From the NCBI GenBank assembly GCA_050181465.1, contig JBFXDD010000012.1:1-64000 (forward strand): a stretch of DNA of 64,000 nucleotides. The letters are read 5' to 3'. This stretch comes from JACRLW01 sp050181465. GTDB taxonomy: Bacteria > Planctomycetota > UBA1135 > UBA2386. The position numbers and the translations under genes were made by a program. Below, piece after piece: positions 44,310 through 51,584 of this stretch. The first letter of the stretch is position 1; every line of letters begins with the position of its first letter. A model generated the notes under the pieces. The model made no database searches, had not been told where the DNA came from, and saw only the letters and a program-made list of their open reading frames with translations.

Positions 44310-44885
44310 TCAGACGCGGAGGGGGGCCGCGGTGGCCACCACGGCTCGAATCGCCAACAGGTGACCGGCGAGAACCGCATCGAGTGCATGCAACGCCTTG
44401 GCGTGGCGGAGGAGGTTCTCGTTCGGCCACTCCATCACGCTCGCGGTGATCGCGCCGCGGAGGAACTCGACCATCCGGCGCCCCACCACCGCCGCCTTGC
44501 GCGGTTCCGGCCCCGTGCCGGCGAGTTGAGGGAGCCACGTGTGAGTCAGCGCGCGAAGGGTGTCGCGAGAGAGGTCACCCGCCAGGATTGCGTTGATCCA
44601 GAGTCGGGCTGCACGCCGACGTCGATTGATCACACTGATCGAAGGCGCTCGCCGCAGGATGGGCGGCGACTCCGGACGGAGCCAGAAACTGAACTGCACG
44701 AGTGCCCGTGAGAGCGCGACATCGTCCTCCGCCGCCAGGAGTTGCAGGTAGCCAAGTCCCTGCTCCACTTCCGCAGTCGCGGTCAAGGACGCGCGTTGCG
44801 GCCGCAGCCATGGGTAAGCCTTGGTGAGAGCGACCTCTTCCTCGATCGCCGAAGAACGGGTTCCGTCGATGGACTTGCCTTGCAT
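44310..44885 (-). CDS. Hypothetical all-helical protein
   Basis: Not securely recognised. It is a 191-aa protein without signal peptide or membrane span, rich in Leu, Ala and Arg and predicted to be all helix. The C-terminal half (ARLWINAILAGDL, then GRRMVEFLRGAITASV and AKALHALDAVLAGHLLA) is vaguely like the protoglobin/sensor-globin pattern, with a possible proximal His in ALTHTWLP. That is only a weak impression. It lies 54 bp after pabC in the same direction and is probably the last gene of that transcript. Its codon and residue composition is that of a real gene, unlike the antisense frames around it. The start is ATG 44885. Confidence 0.6.
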   Translation of the reverse strand: MQGKSIDGTRSSAIEEEVALTKAYPWLRPQRASLTATAEVEQGLGYLQLLAAEDDVALSRALVQFSFWLRPESPPILRRAPSISVINRRRRAARLWINAILAGDLSRDTLRALTHTWLPQLAGTGPEPRKAAVVGRRMVEFLRGAITASVMEWPNENLLRHAKALHALDAVLAGHLLAIRAVVATAAPLRV

Positions 44886-44939
44886 GAGTCAGACCATCGG
44901 CAAGCGCCGCTCCGCTTCTGGACCTGCGACTTGCCCGGA

Positions 44940-45704
44940 CTATCCCGCCGCCTCCTCGCCGGGCGAGATCCGTCGCGAGTGTCGAGGAACTCCACAGACT
45001 TCTCGGCGCCACACGTCCTCGAGCAGGTCGCGAACCCAGAGGTCGCCGACTGCGAGTGCATCCGTGAGAGAGGCCGCGCGAGCACCGCGCACGGCATTCG
45101 TCGACCACAAGCACGCCGTCGCAAGTTCGCGGATGTGAAGCGGACGCTCGGTGACGCGATGCCCACGGGCACGCAGGCCACGCAGCAACGCGGCGCGACC
45201 GATCCCCGGCAGGATTCGACCGTCGAGAGGCGGCGTGACGAACTCACCGTCGACGAACGCCAGGACGTTGCCGCGGGAGGACTCGAGCACGAGTCCCTCC
45301 GTGTCGATCGCCAGCGGCTCGCCATCGGTGTCGGCGACTTGACGCTCGCGGTCCTCCCAGAACTCTCGCGCCAGCGACTTGAGCCAGGGCGTTGGTGGCT
45401 GGTCGGTTCGCGTGAGCGTGAACGGCAGCAAGCGAAGGGGCTCATGGATCCGAGCCAACTCACGAGTGCGTGCGGCCAGTACTGCGACACCCTCTGCCAC
45501 TCGACATTCCAGACGAACGATGTGCGGCGAACTCGTTCGCACGTCTGCAGCGACAAGCGCGGCGCGCACGGCGCCTGGCTCCAACGGAATGCCGAAGGCG
45601 ATCCGAAGGCTCTGCGCCAATCGCTCGACATGAAACGGCAGCAGCGGCGGAACCAGCGTCGCGCCGCGCACGTGCACGAGCATCGTCTCGAACAACCCGA
45701 TCAA
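44940..45704 (-). CDS. pabC: Aminodeoxychorismate lyase-like class IV aminotransferase
   Basis: A 254-aa fold-type IV PLP enzyme. The PLP lysine sits in PTPWLKSLAREF (K109), followed by the class's characteristic TEGLVLESSRGNVLAFVDGEFVTPPLDGRILPGIGRAALL. It starts at TTG 45704, overlapping the PabB stop (TTGA); the frame upstream is antisense-like noise. Directly behind pabB, the natural job is removing pyruvate from 4-amino-4-deoxychorismate to yield p-aminobenzoate for folate. Related class IV enzymes handle branched-chain or D-amino acids, so the assignment leans on context. Confidence 0.85.
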   Translation of the reverse strand: MIGLFETMLVHVRGATLVPPLLPFHVERLAQSLRIAFGIPLEPGAVRAALVAADVRTSSPHIVRLECRVAEGVAVLAARTRELARIHEPLRLLPFTLTRTDQPPTPWLKSLAREFWEDRERQVADTDGEPLAIDTEGLVLESSRGNVLAFVDGEFVTPPLDGRILPGIGRAALLRGLRARGHRVTERPLHIRELATACLWSTNAVRGARAASLTDALAVGDLWVRDLLEDVWRREVCGVPRHSRRISPGEEAAG

Positions 45705-46936
45705 GAATCCTCGACGATCGGTTGCCAGGTCACACCGAGCGCCGCCAGCATGCCGCGCGCCTTGTGGATCGTCTCGAGGTATTCCGCCGTCGGTTCGCTG
45801 TCGGCCGTGACCCCCCCACCGACTCCGATCCGCACCCGACCACCCCGCATCACCATGGTTCGGATCGCCACGTTGAGGTTGGCGCGGCCGCCGGCTGCGA
45901 GTCGCCCGATCGCGCCGCAATAGACGCCGCGCCGGCGCACTTCGAGCGACTCGAGGATCTCCATGCTGCGCAGCTTGGGTGCGCCTGTGATACTGCCACC
46001 GGGAAAGGTCGCTCGCAGCAAGTCGCCGGTGGACGTCCCGCGGCGCAGAACCGCGGTCACCGTCGCAAACAGGTGATGCACCTGTGCGAAACTCGCGTGC
46101 TCAGGGAAGGACCCCACGCGAACGCTGCCGGGCTCGGCGACCTTGCCCAGATCGTTGCGCAAGAGGTCCACGATCATCGCGAGTTCGGCCTGATCTTTCT
46201 CGCTCGCGAGAAGTTCCGCCAGCAGCGCGCGATCCGCGGTCGCGGTCCCGCCGCGCGGTCGCGTGCCCTTGATCGGTCGCGTGCGAACGCCGACCCCGTC
46301 GGCGAGCAGGAACTCTTCCGGCGACGACGAGAGGATGAAGGTGCCCTCACCCAGCGCGAGGTACGCCGAGAACGGTGCCGGACTGACCGCACACAACCTC
46401 GCGAAGATCGCCCGCGGCGCGGCCGTCGTGTGCAGGTCGATCGGTTGCGTGAGGTTGGCCTGGAACACGTCGCCTGCGCGGATGTGCTCGACGACGCGGG
46501 CTACCTTCTGCCGATACTCGCGAGCCGAGAGCGCGACCTGATCGAGCGCCGCGTGGACGGCCGGCACACGGAGCGCTTCCTCCTGAAACCGACGCCGGTC
46601 GACCGGTTCCTTGCGCCGAAACGCTGCGACCCACAGCGCCGGCTGTGGGAACTCGTCGACGATGCGGCGGGGCAATGCTTCGACGGCATCACGAAGGTCG
46701 TAACCGAGAAGACCGATGCAGGCGTGCTCGACGTTCTCGTCGAGAAAGCGATCGAGTCGCTCGAAGGCCTGCGCCAGATCGTCGACGCCGATCGACAGGA
46801 CTGCGACCGCGTCGGTGAAGGCGAAGGCTGGTCCGTATCCCTCGCCGAGCAGCAGCGCCGTCGGACCGTCGTCGGACGACTCGTGCCAAAGTCGTCGGGT
46901 GCGGTTCGAACGGTCGCCGTCCGTCGCGAAGCTCAC
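45701..46936 (-). CDS. pabB: Aminodeoxychorismate synthase component I
   Basis: A 411-aa chorismate-utilising enzyme that adds ammonia to chorismate to form 4-amino-4-deoxychorismate. The diagnostic PIKGTRPRG has the lysine that distinguishes PabB from anthranilate synthase (PIAGT). FILSSSPEEFL, MIVDLLRNDLGKV, ATFPGGSITGAPKLRSMEIL and the C-terminal VGGGVTADSEPTAEYLET complete the fold. The N-terminal region (about 1-100) is shorter than in E. coli PabB. No glutaminase (pabA/trpG) gene is nearby. The start is GTG 46936, overlapping the crotonase stop (GTGA). It is coupled downstream to pabC. Confidence 0.92.
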   Translation of the reverse strand: MSFATDGDRSNRTRRLWHESSDDGPTALLLGEGYGPAFAFTDAVAVLSIGVDDLAQAFERLDRFLDENVEHACIGLLGYDLRDAVEALPRRIVDEFPQPALWVAAFRRKEPVDRRRFQEEALRVPAVHAALDQVALSAREYRQKVARVVEHIRAGDVFQANLTQPIDLHTTAAPRAIFARLCAVSPAPFSAYLALGEGTFILSSSPEEFLLADGVGVRTRPIKGTRPRGGTATADRALLAELLASEKDQAELAMIVDLLRNDLGKVAEPGSVRVGSFPEHASFAQVHHLFATVTAVLRRGTSTGDLLRATFPGGSITGAPKLRSMEILESLEVRRRGVYCGAIGRLAAGGRANLNVAIRTMVMRGGRVRIGVGGGVTADSEPTAEYLETIHKARGMLAALGVTWQPIVEDS

Positions 46937-47703
46937 TTCCAGTCCGGCTTGCGCTTCTCGAGGAACGCCCGCATGCCCTCGCGCATCTCGTCCGTCGAAC
47001 TGATGATGCCGAATAGGTCGGCCTCGAGTGCGAGGCCGGCTTCGAGGCCGAGCTGGACACCGCGGCGAGCTGCTTGCTTGGCGAGCCCGACTGCCGTCGG
47101 CCCGCGGCTCTGGATCCGCTCGGCAACGGCGATCACGCCGTCCATCAACTGTTCGGGTGGGAAGACCGCGCTGACCAGGCCGACGCGCAACGCTTCCTCA
47201 GCGCTGATGGGGTCGCCCGTCAGCATCATCTCGAGTGCTTTGCTCATGCCGATCAATCGGGGCAGGCGCTGGGTGCCCCCGTAGCCGGGGATGATTCCCA
47301 GGCCGACTTCGGGAAGGCCGAGCTTTGCGTTGGTCGACGCGTAGCGCACGTCGCACGCCAGCGCGAGTTCGAGGCCGCCGCCGAGCGCGAAGCCGTTGAT
47401 CGCCGCGAGCACCGGCTTCCTCGCCTGCTCGATCGCGAGAGTGAGCGCCTGACCGTGGCGCGCGTTGTCGCGACCGTCGAGCACGCCCTGCTTGCTGAGT
47501 CCGACGATGTCCGCGCCGGCGACGAACGACTTGGGACCCGCGCCGGTGAGGATGATCACGCCGACCGTCGGATCCGCGTCCTGCGCCGACACCGCCTCAT
47601 GCAAAGCGGTGATCGTGTCGGCATCGAGCGCGTTGAGCTTGTCGGGACGATTGACGGTGACGACGGCGGTGCGCCCGCGACGCTCGACGAGCACGGTGCT
47701 CAT
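46933..47703 (-). CDS. Enoyl-CoA hydratase/isomerase (crotonase family)
   Basis: A 256-aa crotonase. It has the oxyanion-hole block GPKSFVAGADIVGLSKQG, INGFALGGGLELALACDVRYAS with the first catalytic Glu, and GLPEVGLGIIPGYGGTQRL with the second. Both glutamates of enoyl-CoA hydratases are kept, so hydration of trans-2-enoyl-CoA in beta-oxidation or a related route is likely. The thiolase at 49.4-50.6 kb on the same strand could be a pathway partner. The ATG overlaps the upstream cyclophilin stop (ATGA) and the stop overlaps pabB. Confidence 0.92.
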   Translation of the reverse strand: MSTVLVERRGRTAVVTVNRPDKLNALDADTITALHEAVSAQDADPTVGVIILTGAGPKSFVAGADIVGLSKQGVLDGRDNARHGQALTLAIEQARKPVLAAINGFALGGGLELALACDVRYASTNAKLGLPEVGLGIIPGYGGTQRLPRLIGMSKALEMMLTGDPISAEEALRVGLVSAVFPPEQLMDGVIAVAERIQSRGPTAVGLAKQAARRGVQLGLEAGLALEADLFGIISSTDEMREGMRAFLEKRKPDWK

Positions 47704-48308
47704 GCTTCCTCCGGTGCCGAGTCGGCGGTCGTTGGGCGGTCGGCGTTCGCCGAATCCACTGCCTCCATGACCAGCGGCTCGCCCTCGAACAGTTCGACCG
47801 AGCGGATCCCGATGCGCGACTTCGGCACACTCCGCTCGCCACCCGGTCCGAACTCGCAGTCGACGGCGGCGATCGCATCGAGCACGTCGAGACCTTCGAC
47901 GACGCGGCCGAACACCGTGTACTTGCCGTCCAAGCTCGGGAGCGCATCGGCCTGAACGATGAAGAACTGACTACCGGCGGAATTGGGATCCGCGCTGCGC
48001 GCCATCGACACGACCCCGCGCACGTGCGGGAGATCGTTGAATTCCGCCGGCAATCGGAACCCGGGACCGCCGGTGCCGGGTACGCCATTCGCACCGTCAC
48101 GTGTGTTCGGGCAGCCGCCCTGCACGACGAAGTTGCGAACCACGCGGTGGAACGCGAGGCCGTCGTAGAAGCCGTCCTGAGTCAATCGACAGAAGCTCTG
48201 GACATGGCCCGGAGCACGATCGGCATGGAAACCGATCACCAAGGTACCGAGGTCGGTGACGATCCGCGCGCGTGCGCGCGAGAGATCGAGGATGTCTGGA
48301 TCGGGCAT
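47700..48308 (-). CDS. Cyclophilin-type peptidyl-prolyl isomerase (cytoplasmic)
   Basis: A 202-aa cyclophilin without a signal peptide. The catalytic core is present: GFYDGLAFHRVVRNFVVQGG with the active Arg, and AGSQFFIVQADALPSLDGKYTVFG. A C-terminal acidic tail follows the domain. ATG 48308 is used; the frame's upstream extension overlaps the next gene's 3' end. It accelerates proline isomerisation during protein folding. It follows a secreted paralogue 29 bp away and is translationally coupled to the crotonase gene. Confidence 0.9.
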   Translation of the reverse strand: MPDPDILDLSRARARIVTDLGTLVIGFHADRAPGHVQSFCRLTQDGFYDGLAFHRVVRNFVVQGGCPNTRDGANGVPGTGGPGFRLPAEFNDLPHVRGVVSMARSADPNSAGSQFFIVQADALPSLDGKYTVFGRVVEGLDVLDAIAAVDCEFGPGGERSVPKSRIGIRSVELFEGEPLVMEAVDSANADRPTTADSAPEEA

Positions 48309-48337
48309 GAGAGCGAACCGCGGAGAGCGAGGTGAAT

Positions 48338-49360
48338 TCAGCGAGTGACGGGTTCGACGATCGCTGCCCACAACCACACGTCGCGGGTGGGGACCGACGG
48401 CTCGCCGAAGTTGTTGGGACGCACCGGCGTGTCGCAGATGCGATCGAGCACCAAGAGGCTCGCTTCTTCGATTCGACCGAAGGCCGAGTACTTGCCGTCG
48501 AGGTGCGGGGCGGAGCCGTGCATGAGGAAGAATTGGCTTCCCGCGGTGTCCTCGCCGGAACCGCGCGCCATCGAGACGATGCCGCGGACGTGCGGAGTGT
48601 CGTTGAACTCGGCACGCACGGCGTAACCGGGGCTGCCCGTTCCCGGTGCGCCCTGGCTGCCGACCTTCGTGTTCGGGCAGCCACCCTGGGCCATGAAGCC
48701 GCGCAGGATGCGATGGAATCGCGTGCCGTCGTAGAAACCGTCGCGCGCGAGCTTCACGAAGTTCTCGACGTGCTTGGGAGCCTTGCCGGGCATGAATCCG
48801 ATCACGAGTTCCCCCTCACTCGTGATGAGGCGCACCTTGGTCGCCTCGTAGTCGAGCGTGGCGAGATCGAGCGAAGTCTGGTCGGGAACGACGCGCAACA
48901 TCGCCTCGGTGCCACCAAAGCCGCGCCAACGGACGGTGACCTGCTTCGCTTCACGCAACTCGGGCTCAGTCCAGATGGCCGCCGGATCGAGTTGCAGGAC
49001 GCGTGAAATGGTCGTCCCCTTCGCCAACAGGACGGAGCTGTCCACACGCTCGTTCACGTCCGCGGACTTGCGCCCATCGATCGAGGTCTCGAGTTCCATG
49101 CCGCCGAGGAGGGAGCCCGGCACGCTCGTCGCTTCGTTGGCGACCACGACCAGATCCAGCGCCACGGGATTGCCGATGCGGACAACTCCCATCTTCGCCG
49201 TCAGCTTGACCTCGACCGGTGGCTTCTCGGCGGCCGCCTCGCCTTGCGCTGTGACCGGCGAGAGGGCGAACGCGACGACGGCCAGCGTCGGCGCGAGCCG
49301 CGAGCGAAGCCCGGCACTCGCCGCGGCGGACAGGGATGACAATCCTCGATTCGGTTGCAT
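48338..49360 (-). CDS. Exported cyclophilin-type peptidyl-prolyl isomerase
   Basis: A 340-aa protein with a signal peptide (LAPTLAVVAFALSPVTAQG). An N-terminal beta-sandwich-like domain of about 120 aa (VEVKLTAKMGVVRIGNPVALDLVVV) precedes a C-terminal cyclophilin domain (GFYDGTRFHRILRGFMAQGG, AGSQFFLMHG, LDGKYSAFGRI). The cyclophilin part is clearly paralogous to the next gene downstream, so the pair supplies one isomerase on each side of the membrane. The N-terminal domain could be a binding module and is not recognised further. The start is ATG 49360. Confidence 0.88.
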   Translation of the reverse strand: MQPNRGLSSLSAAASAGLRSRLAPTLAVVAFALSPVTAQGEAAAEKPPVEVKLTAKMGVVRIGNPVALDLVVVANEATSVPGSLLGGMELETSIDGRKSADVNERVDSSVLLAKGTTISRVLQLDPAAIWTEPELREAKQVTVRWRGFGGTEAMLRVVPDQTSLDLATLDYEATKVRLITSEGELVIGFMPGKAPKHVENFVKLARDGFYDGTRFHRILRGFMAQGGCPNTKVGSQGAPGTGSPGYAVRAEFNDTPHVRGIVSMARGSGEDTAGSQFFLMHGSAPHLDGKYSAFGRIEEASLLVLDRICDTPVRPNNFGEPSVPTRDVWLWAAIVEPVTR

Positions 49361-49391
49361 CCGTGTCTTGTACGGGACCCGTCCCGAGGTC

Positions 49392-50576
49392 TCAACGATC
49401 GCCGGCTTCGAACTCGATGGCCATCCCCATGCCGCCGCTCATGCACAAGGACGCCAGGCCGCGGTGAGCGCCGCGGCGCCGCATGGCGTGTAGCAGCGTG
49501 GCCACGATCCGGGCTCCGGTCGCGCCGATCGGATGACCGAGGGCGATCGCGCCGCCGTTCACGTTGAGGCGGGCGCGGTCGATCGGCAGATCTCGCAGGC
49601 AGGCAAGCATCTGGGCAGCGAAGGCCTCGTTCCATTCGACGAGCCCGAAGTCGTCGAGCGTCCGGCCGGTCTTGCGAAGCAGGGCCGAAGTCGCCGGCAC
49701 CGGGCCGATGCCCATGATCCGTGGTGAAACCCCGGCGGTCGCACTCGCACCGAGCCAACCCAGGGGCTTCCAACCGCGGCGCCGCACCTCGGCCTCGCTA
49801 CAAAGAAGTAGCGCCGCGGCACCGTCGGTGACCCCCGAAGAATTGCCGGCGTGCACGGTACCGACCTTCTGGCGGAAGACCGGCGGCAACTTGGCCAGGG
49901 CCGCGAGCGTCACGTCGGGCCGGACGTGCTCATCCTCCGTCACGCGGACCGTACCCTGTCGCGAGGGAATTTCGACCGGGACGACTTCGTCGGCAAAGTG
50001 GCCGGCGGCCTGCGCCGCCGCCGCCCGCCGGTGGCTCTCCAATGCGAACTCGTCTTGTTCCGCGCGTCCGATGCGGTAGTCGTCGGCCAGGTATTCCGCG
50101 GTCATGCCCATCGGCTCGCCGAGGATCCCGCAGGTGAAACCGTCCTTGAAGTTGCCGTCGAGAACGTCGGCGTGACCGAGTCGGTAGCCCCGTCGCATCT
50201 GCGGCAGCAGAAAGGGGATGTTGGACATGCTCTCGGTACCCGCGGCGATCACCAGGTCACGTCCGTCGAGGAGGATGGCCGCGCGAGCCAGGTCGACCGC
50301 CTTGAGACTGCTCCCGCAGGCCTTGTTGATCGTGCAGGCAACCGACGTCTCCGACATGCCGCTACGGATCGCGGCCTGTCGCGCCGGGTTGGGTCCAGAT
50401 CCCAGTTGGCGAGCCTGTCCCAGAATGAGCTCGTCGACCTGGGTCGGCTCCACGGCGTTGCGGCTGAGCAGTCCTGACACGGCCGCGACCGCGAGATCGA
50501 CTGCCGAGACGGGTGCCAACACTCCATTGAGCTTGCCGATCGGGGTCCGAACGGCGTCGACGACGGCGATTCGCAT
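49392..50576 (-). CDS. Acetyl-CoA acetyltransferase (thiolase)
   Basis: A 394-aa biosynthetic-type thiolase. It carries the nucleophilic cysteine in NKACGSSLKA (C87), the His in NVNGGAIALGHPIGATGAR and the second Cys in LCMSGGMGMA. It interconverts two acetyl-CoA with acetoacetyl-CoA plus CoA, serving beta-oxidation, ketone or isoprenoid entry. It shares orientation with the crotonase a few genes downstream, though the gap to the cyclophilin gene is only 31 bp, so they may be one transcript. The start is ATG 50576. Confidence 0.93.
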   Translation of the reverse strand: MRIAVVDAVRTPIGKLNGVLAPVSAVDLAVAAVSGLLSRNAVEPTQVDELILGQARQLGSGPNPARQAAIRSGMSETSVACTINKACGSSLKAVDLARAAILLDGRDLVIAAGTESMSNIPFLLPQMRRGYRLGHADVLDGNFKDGFTCGILGEPMGMTAEYLADDYRIGRAEQDEFALESHRRAAAAQAAGHFADEVVPVEIPSRQGTVRVTEDEHVRPDVTLAALAKLPPVFRQKVGTVHAGNSSGVTDGAAALLLCSEAEVRRRGWKPLGWLGASATAGVSPRIMGIGPVPATSALLRKTGRTLDDFGLVEWNEAFAAQMLACLRDLPIDRARLNVNGGAIALGHPIGATGARIVATLLHAMRRRGAHRGLASLCMSGGMGMAIEFEAGDR

Positions 50577-50590
50577 GGTGTCGGCACCTT

Positions 50591-50944
50591 AGCCCGCCCG
50601 GTCGACGAGGACCAAACGCCTTGGTCGGGGGCGTCGCGGACCGCCGCAGGACCGCGCCGGCACGCCGCCGTGGGGCGACGTCCTCGGTCGCCGACCTGCC
50701 GACTCCTTGGTTCGCTCNNNNNNNNNNNNNNNNNNNNNNNNNNNNNNNNNNNNNNNNNNNNNNNNNNNNNNNNNNNNNNNNNNNNNNNNNNNNNNNNNNN
50801 NNNNNNNNNNNNNNNNNAGCCCGCCCGGTCGACGAGGACCAAACGCCTTGGTCGGGGGCGTCGCGGACCGCCGCAGGACCGCGCCGGCACGCCGCCGTGG
50901 GGCGACGTCCTCGGTCGCCGACCTGCCGACTCCTTGGTTCGCTC
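50591..50944. other. Gene-free segment: 127-bp duplication around a 100-N gap
   Basis: 50718-50817 are exactly 100 Ns; the 127 bp on either side (50591-50717 and 50818-50944) are identical. As at the two other gaps, this is an unmerged k=127 contig overlap, and the true genome probably has the sequence once. The segment begins TTAGCCCGCCCGG, reminiscent of the TA-GCCCG end of the 180-bp elements. It contains CCAAACGCCTTGG, a short inverted repeat. I find no gene in 50577-50981. Confidence 0.85.
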
Positions 50945-50981
50945 ACAGGTTGGGGCCGCGCTCGTGCCGAAGAAACCGAGG

Positions 50982-51584
50982 ATGACCACTGCGGGCCCGG
51001 GCCAGACTCCATCTCCAGGCCGTCGTACCGAGCCGGACTCGGAACGCGGCATGGAGAGCGTCCGCCGAGCTTCATCGCTGCCGAGCGGAGTGTTCCGGGT
51101 GTCGTCACCCGCCGTCGAGCGCGCGTTGGCGGCCGACGTGGGTGACATCTTCCTGCGCCACATGTCCCGAACGGACCGGCTGGTCAGCCCGCAAGACGGA
51201 CCGCGAGCGCACAAGCCCGATCCCTCGATCGAAGCGCGCAACGCGGTCAGCGACGATGAACTGCGAGCACTCGTCCACGCGTTGTGCCGGCAGGACAAGA
51301 TCAGCGCACCGCACATCGACGACCAGCTCGACCACGAGCGGGCCTGGATCCTCCTCAACCTCTCGCTCAGCGGCAGCCTCCCGATCCGCCGGCATGTCCT
51401 CGCCGAACTGCGGTCGACGCTCGACGGCACGCCGAGATTCGAAGCCGTGCTCGAGACGGCGACGGAGCTGCTCGCGCATTGCGACCCTGACCGTTTGGCG
51501 AACGACGGAATCGCCCCGGAGACTCTCGAAGAGTTCCAGCGAACTCTCGCCCAAGTTCGGCGTCACCCCGGAACGAATCGATGA
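50982..51584 (+). CDS. Hypothetical protein coupled to the HD-GYP gene
   Basis: Family not recognised. It is a soluble protein of about 200 aa, helical, with an N-terminal low-complexity part (GPGQTPSPGRRTEPDSERG) and a more ordered domain from VSSPAVERALAADVGDIFL onward. That domain contains DELRALVHALCRQDKIS and HIDDQLDHERAWILLNLSLSG. Its stop overlaps the ATG of the HD-GYP-like gene (ATGA), so the two are likely made together and may form a complex or regulatory pair. Starts at ATG 50982 or ATG 51051 are both possible; the ordered domain begins after the second. Confidence 0.65.
   Translation: MTTAGPGQTPSPGRRTEPDSERGMESVRRASSLPSGVFRVSSPAVERALAADVGDIFLRHMSRTDRLVSPQDGPRAHKPDPSIEARNAVSDDELRALVHALCRQDKISAPHIDDQLDHERAWILLNLSLSGSLPIRRHVLAELRSTLDGTPRFEAVLETATELLAHCDPDRLANDGIAPETLEEFQRTLAQVRRHPGTNR

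Noticed and set aside
44742..47284. Plus-strand open frames of 393 and 604 aa
   Set aside because: They are antisense to pabC, pabB and the crotonase gene, all of which have clear motifs.
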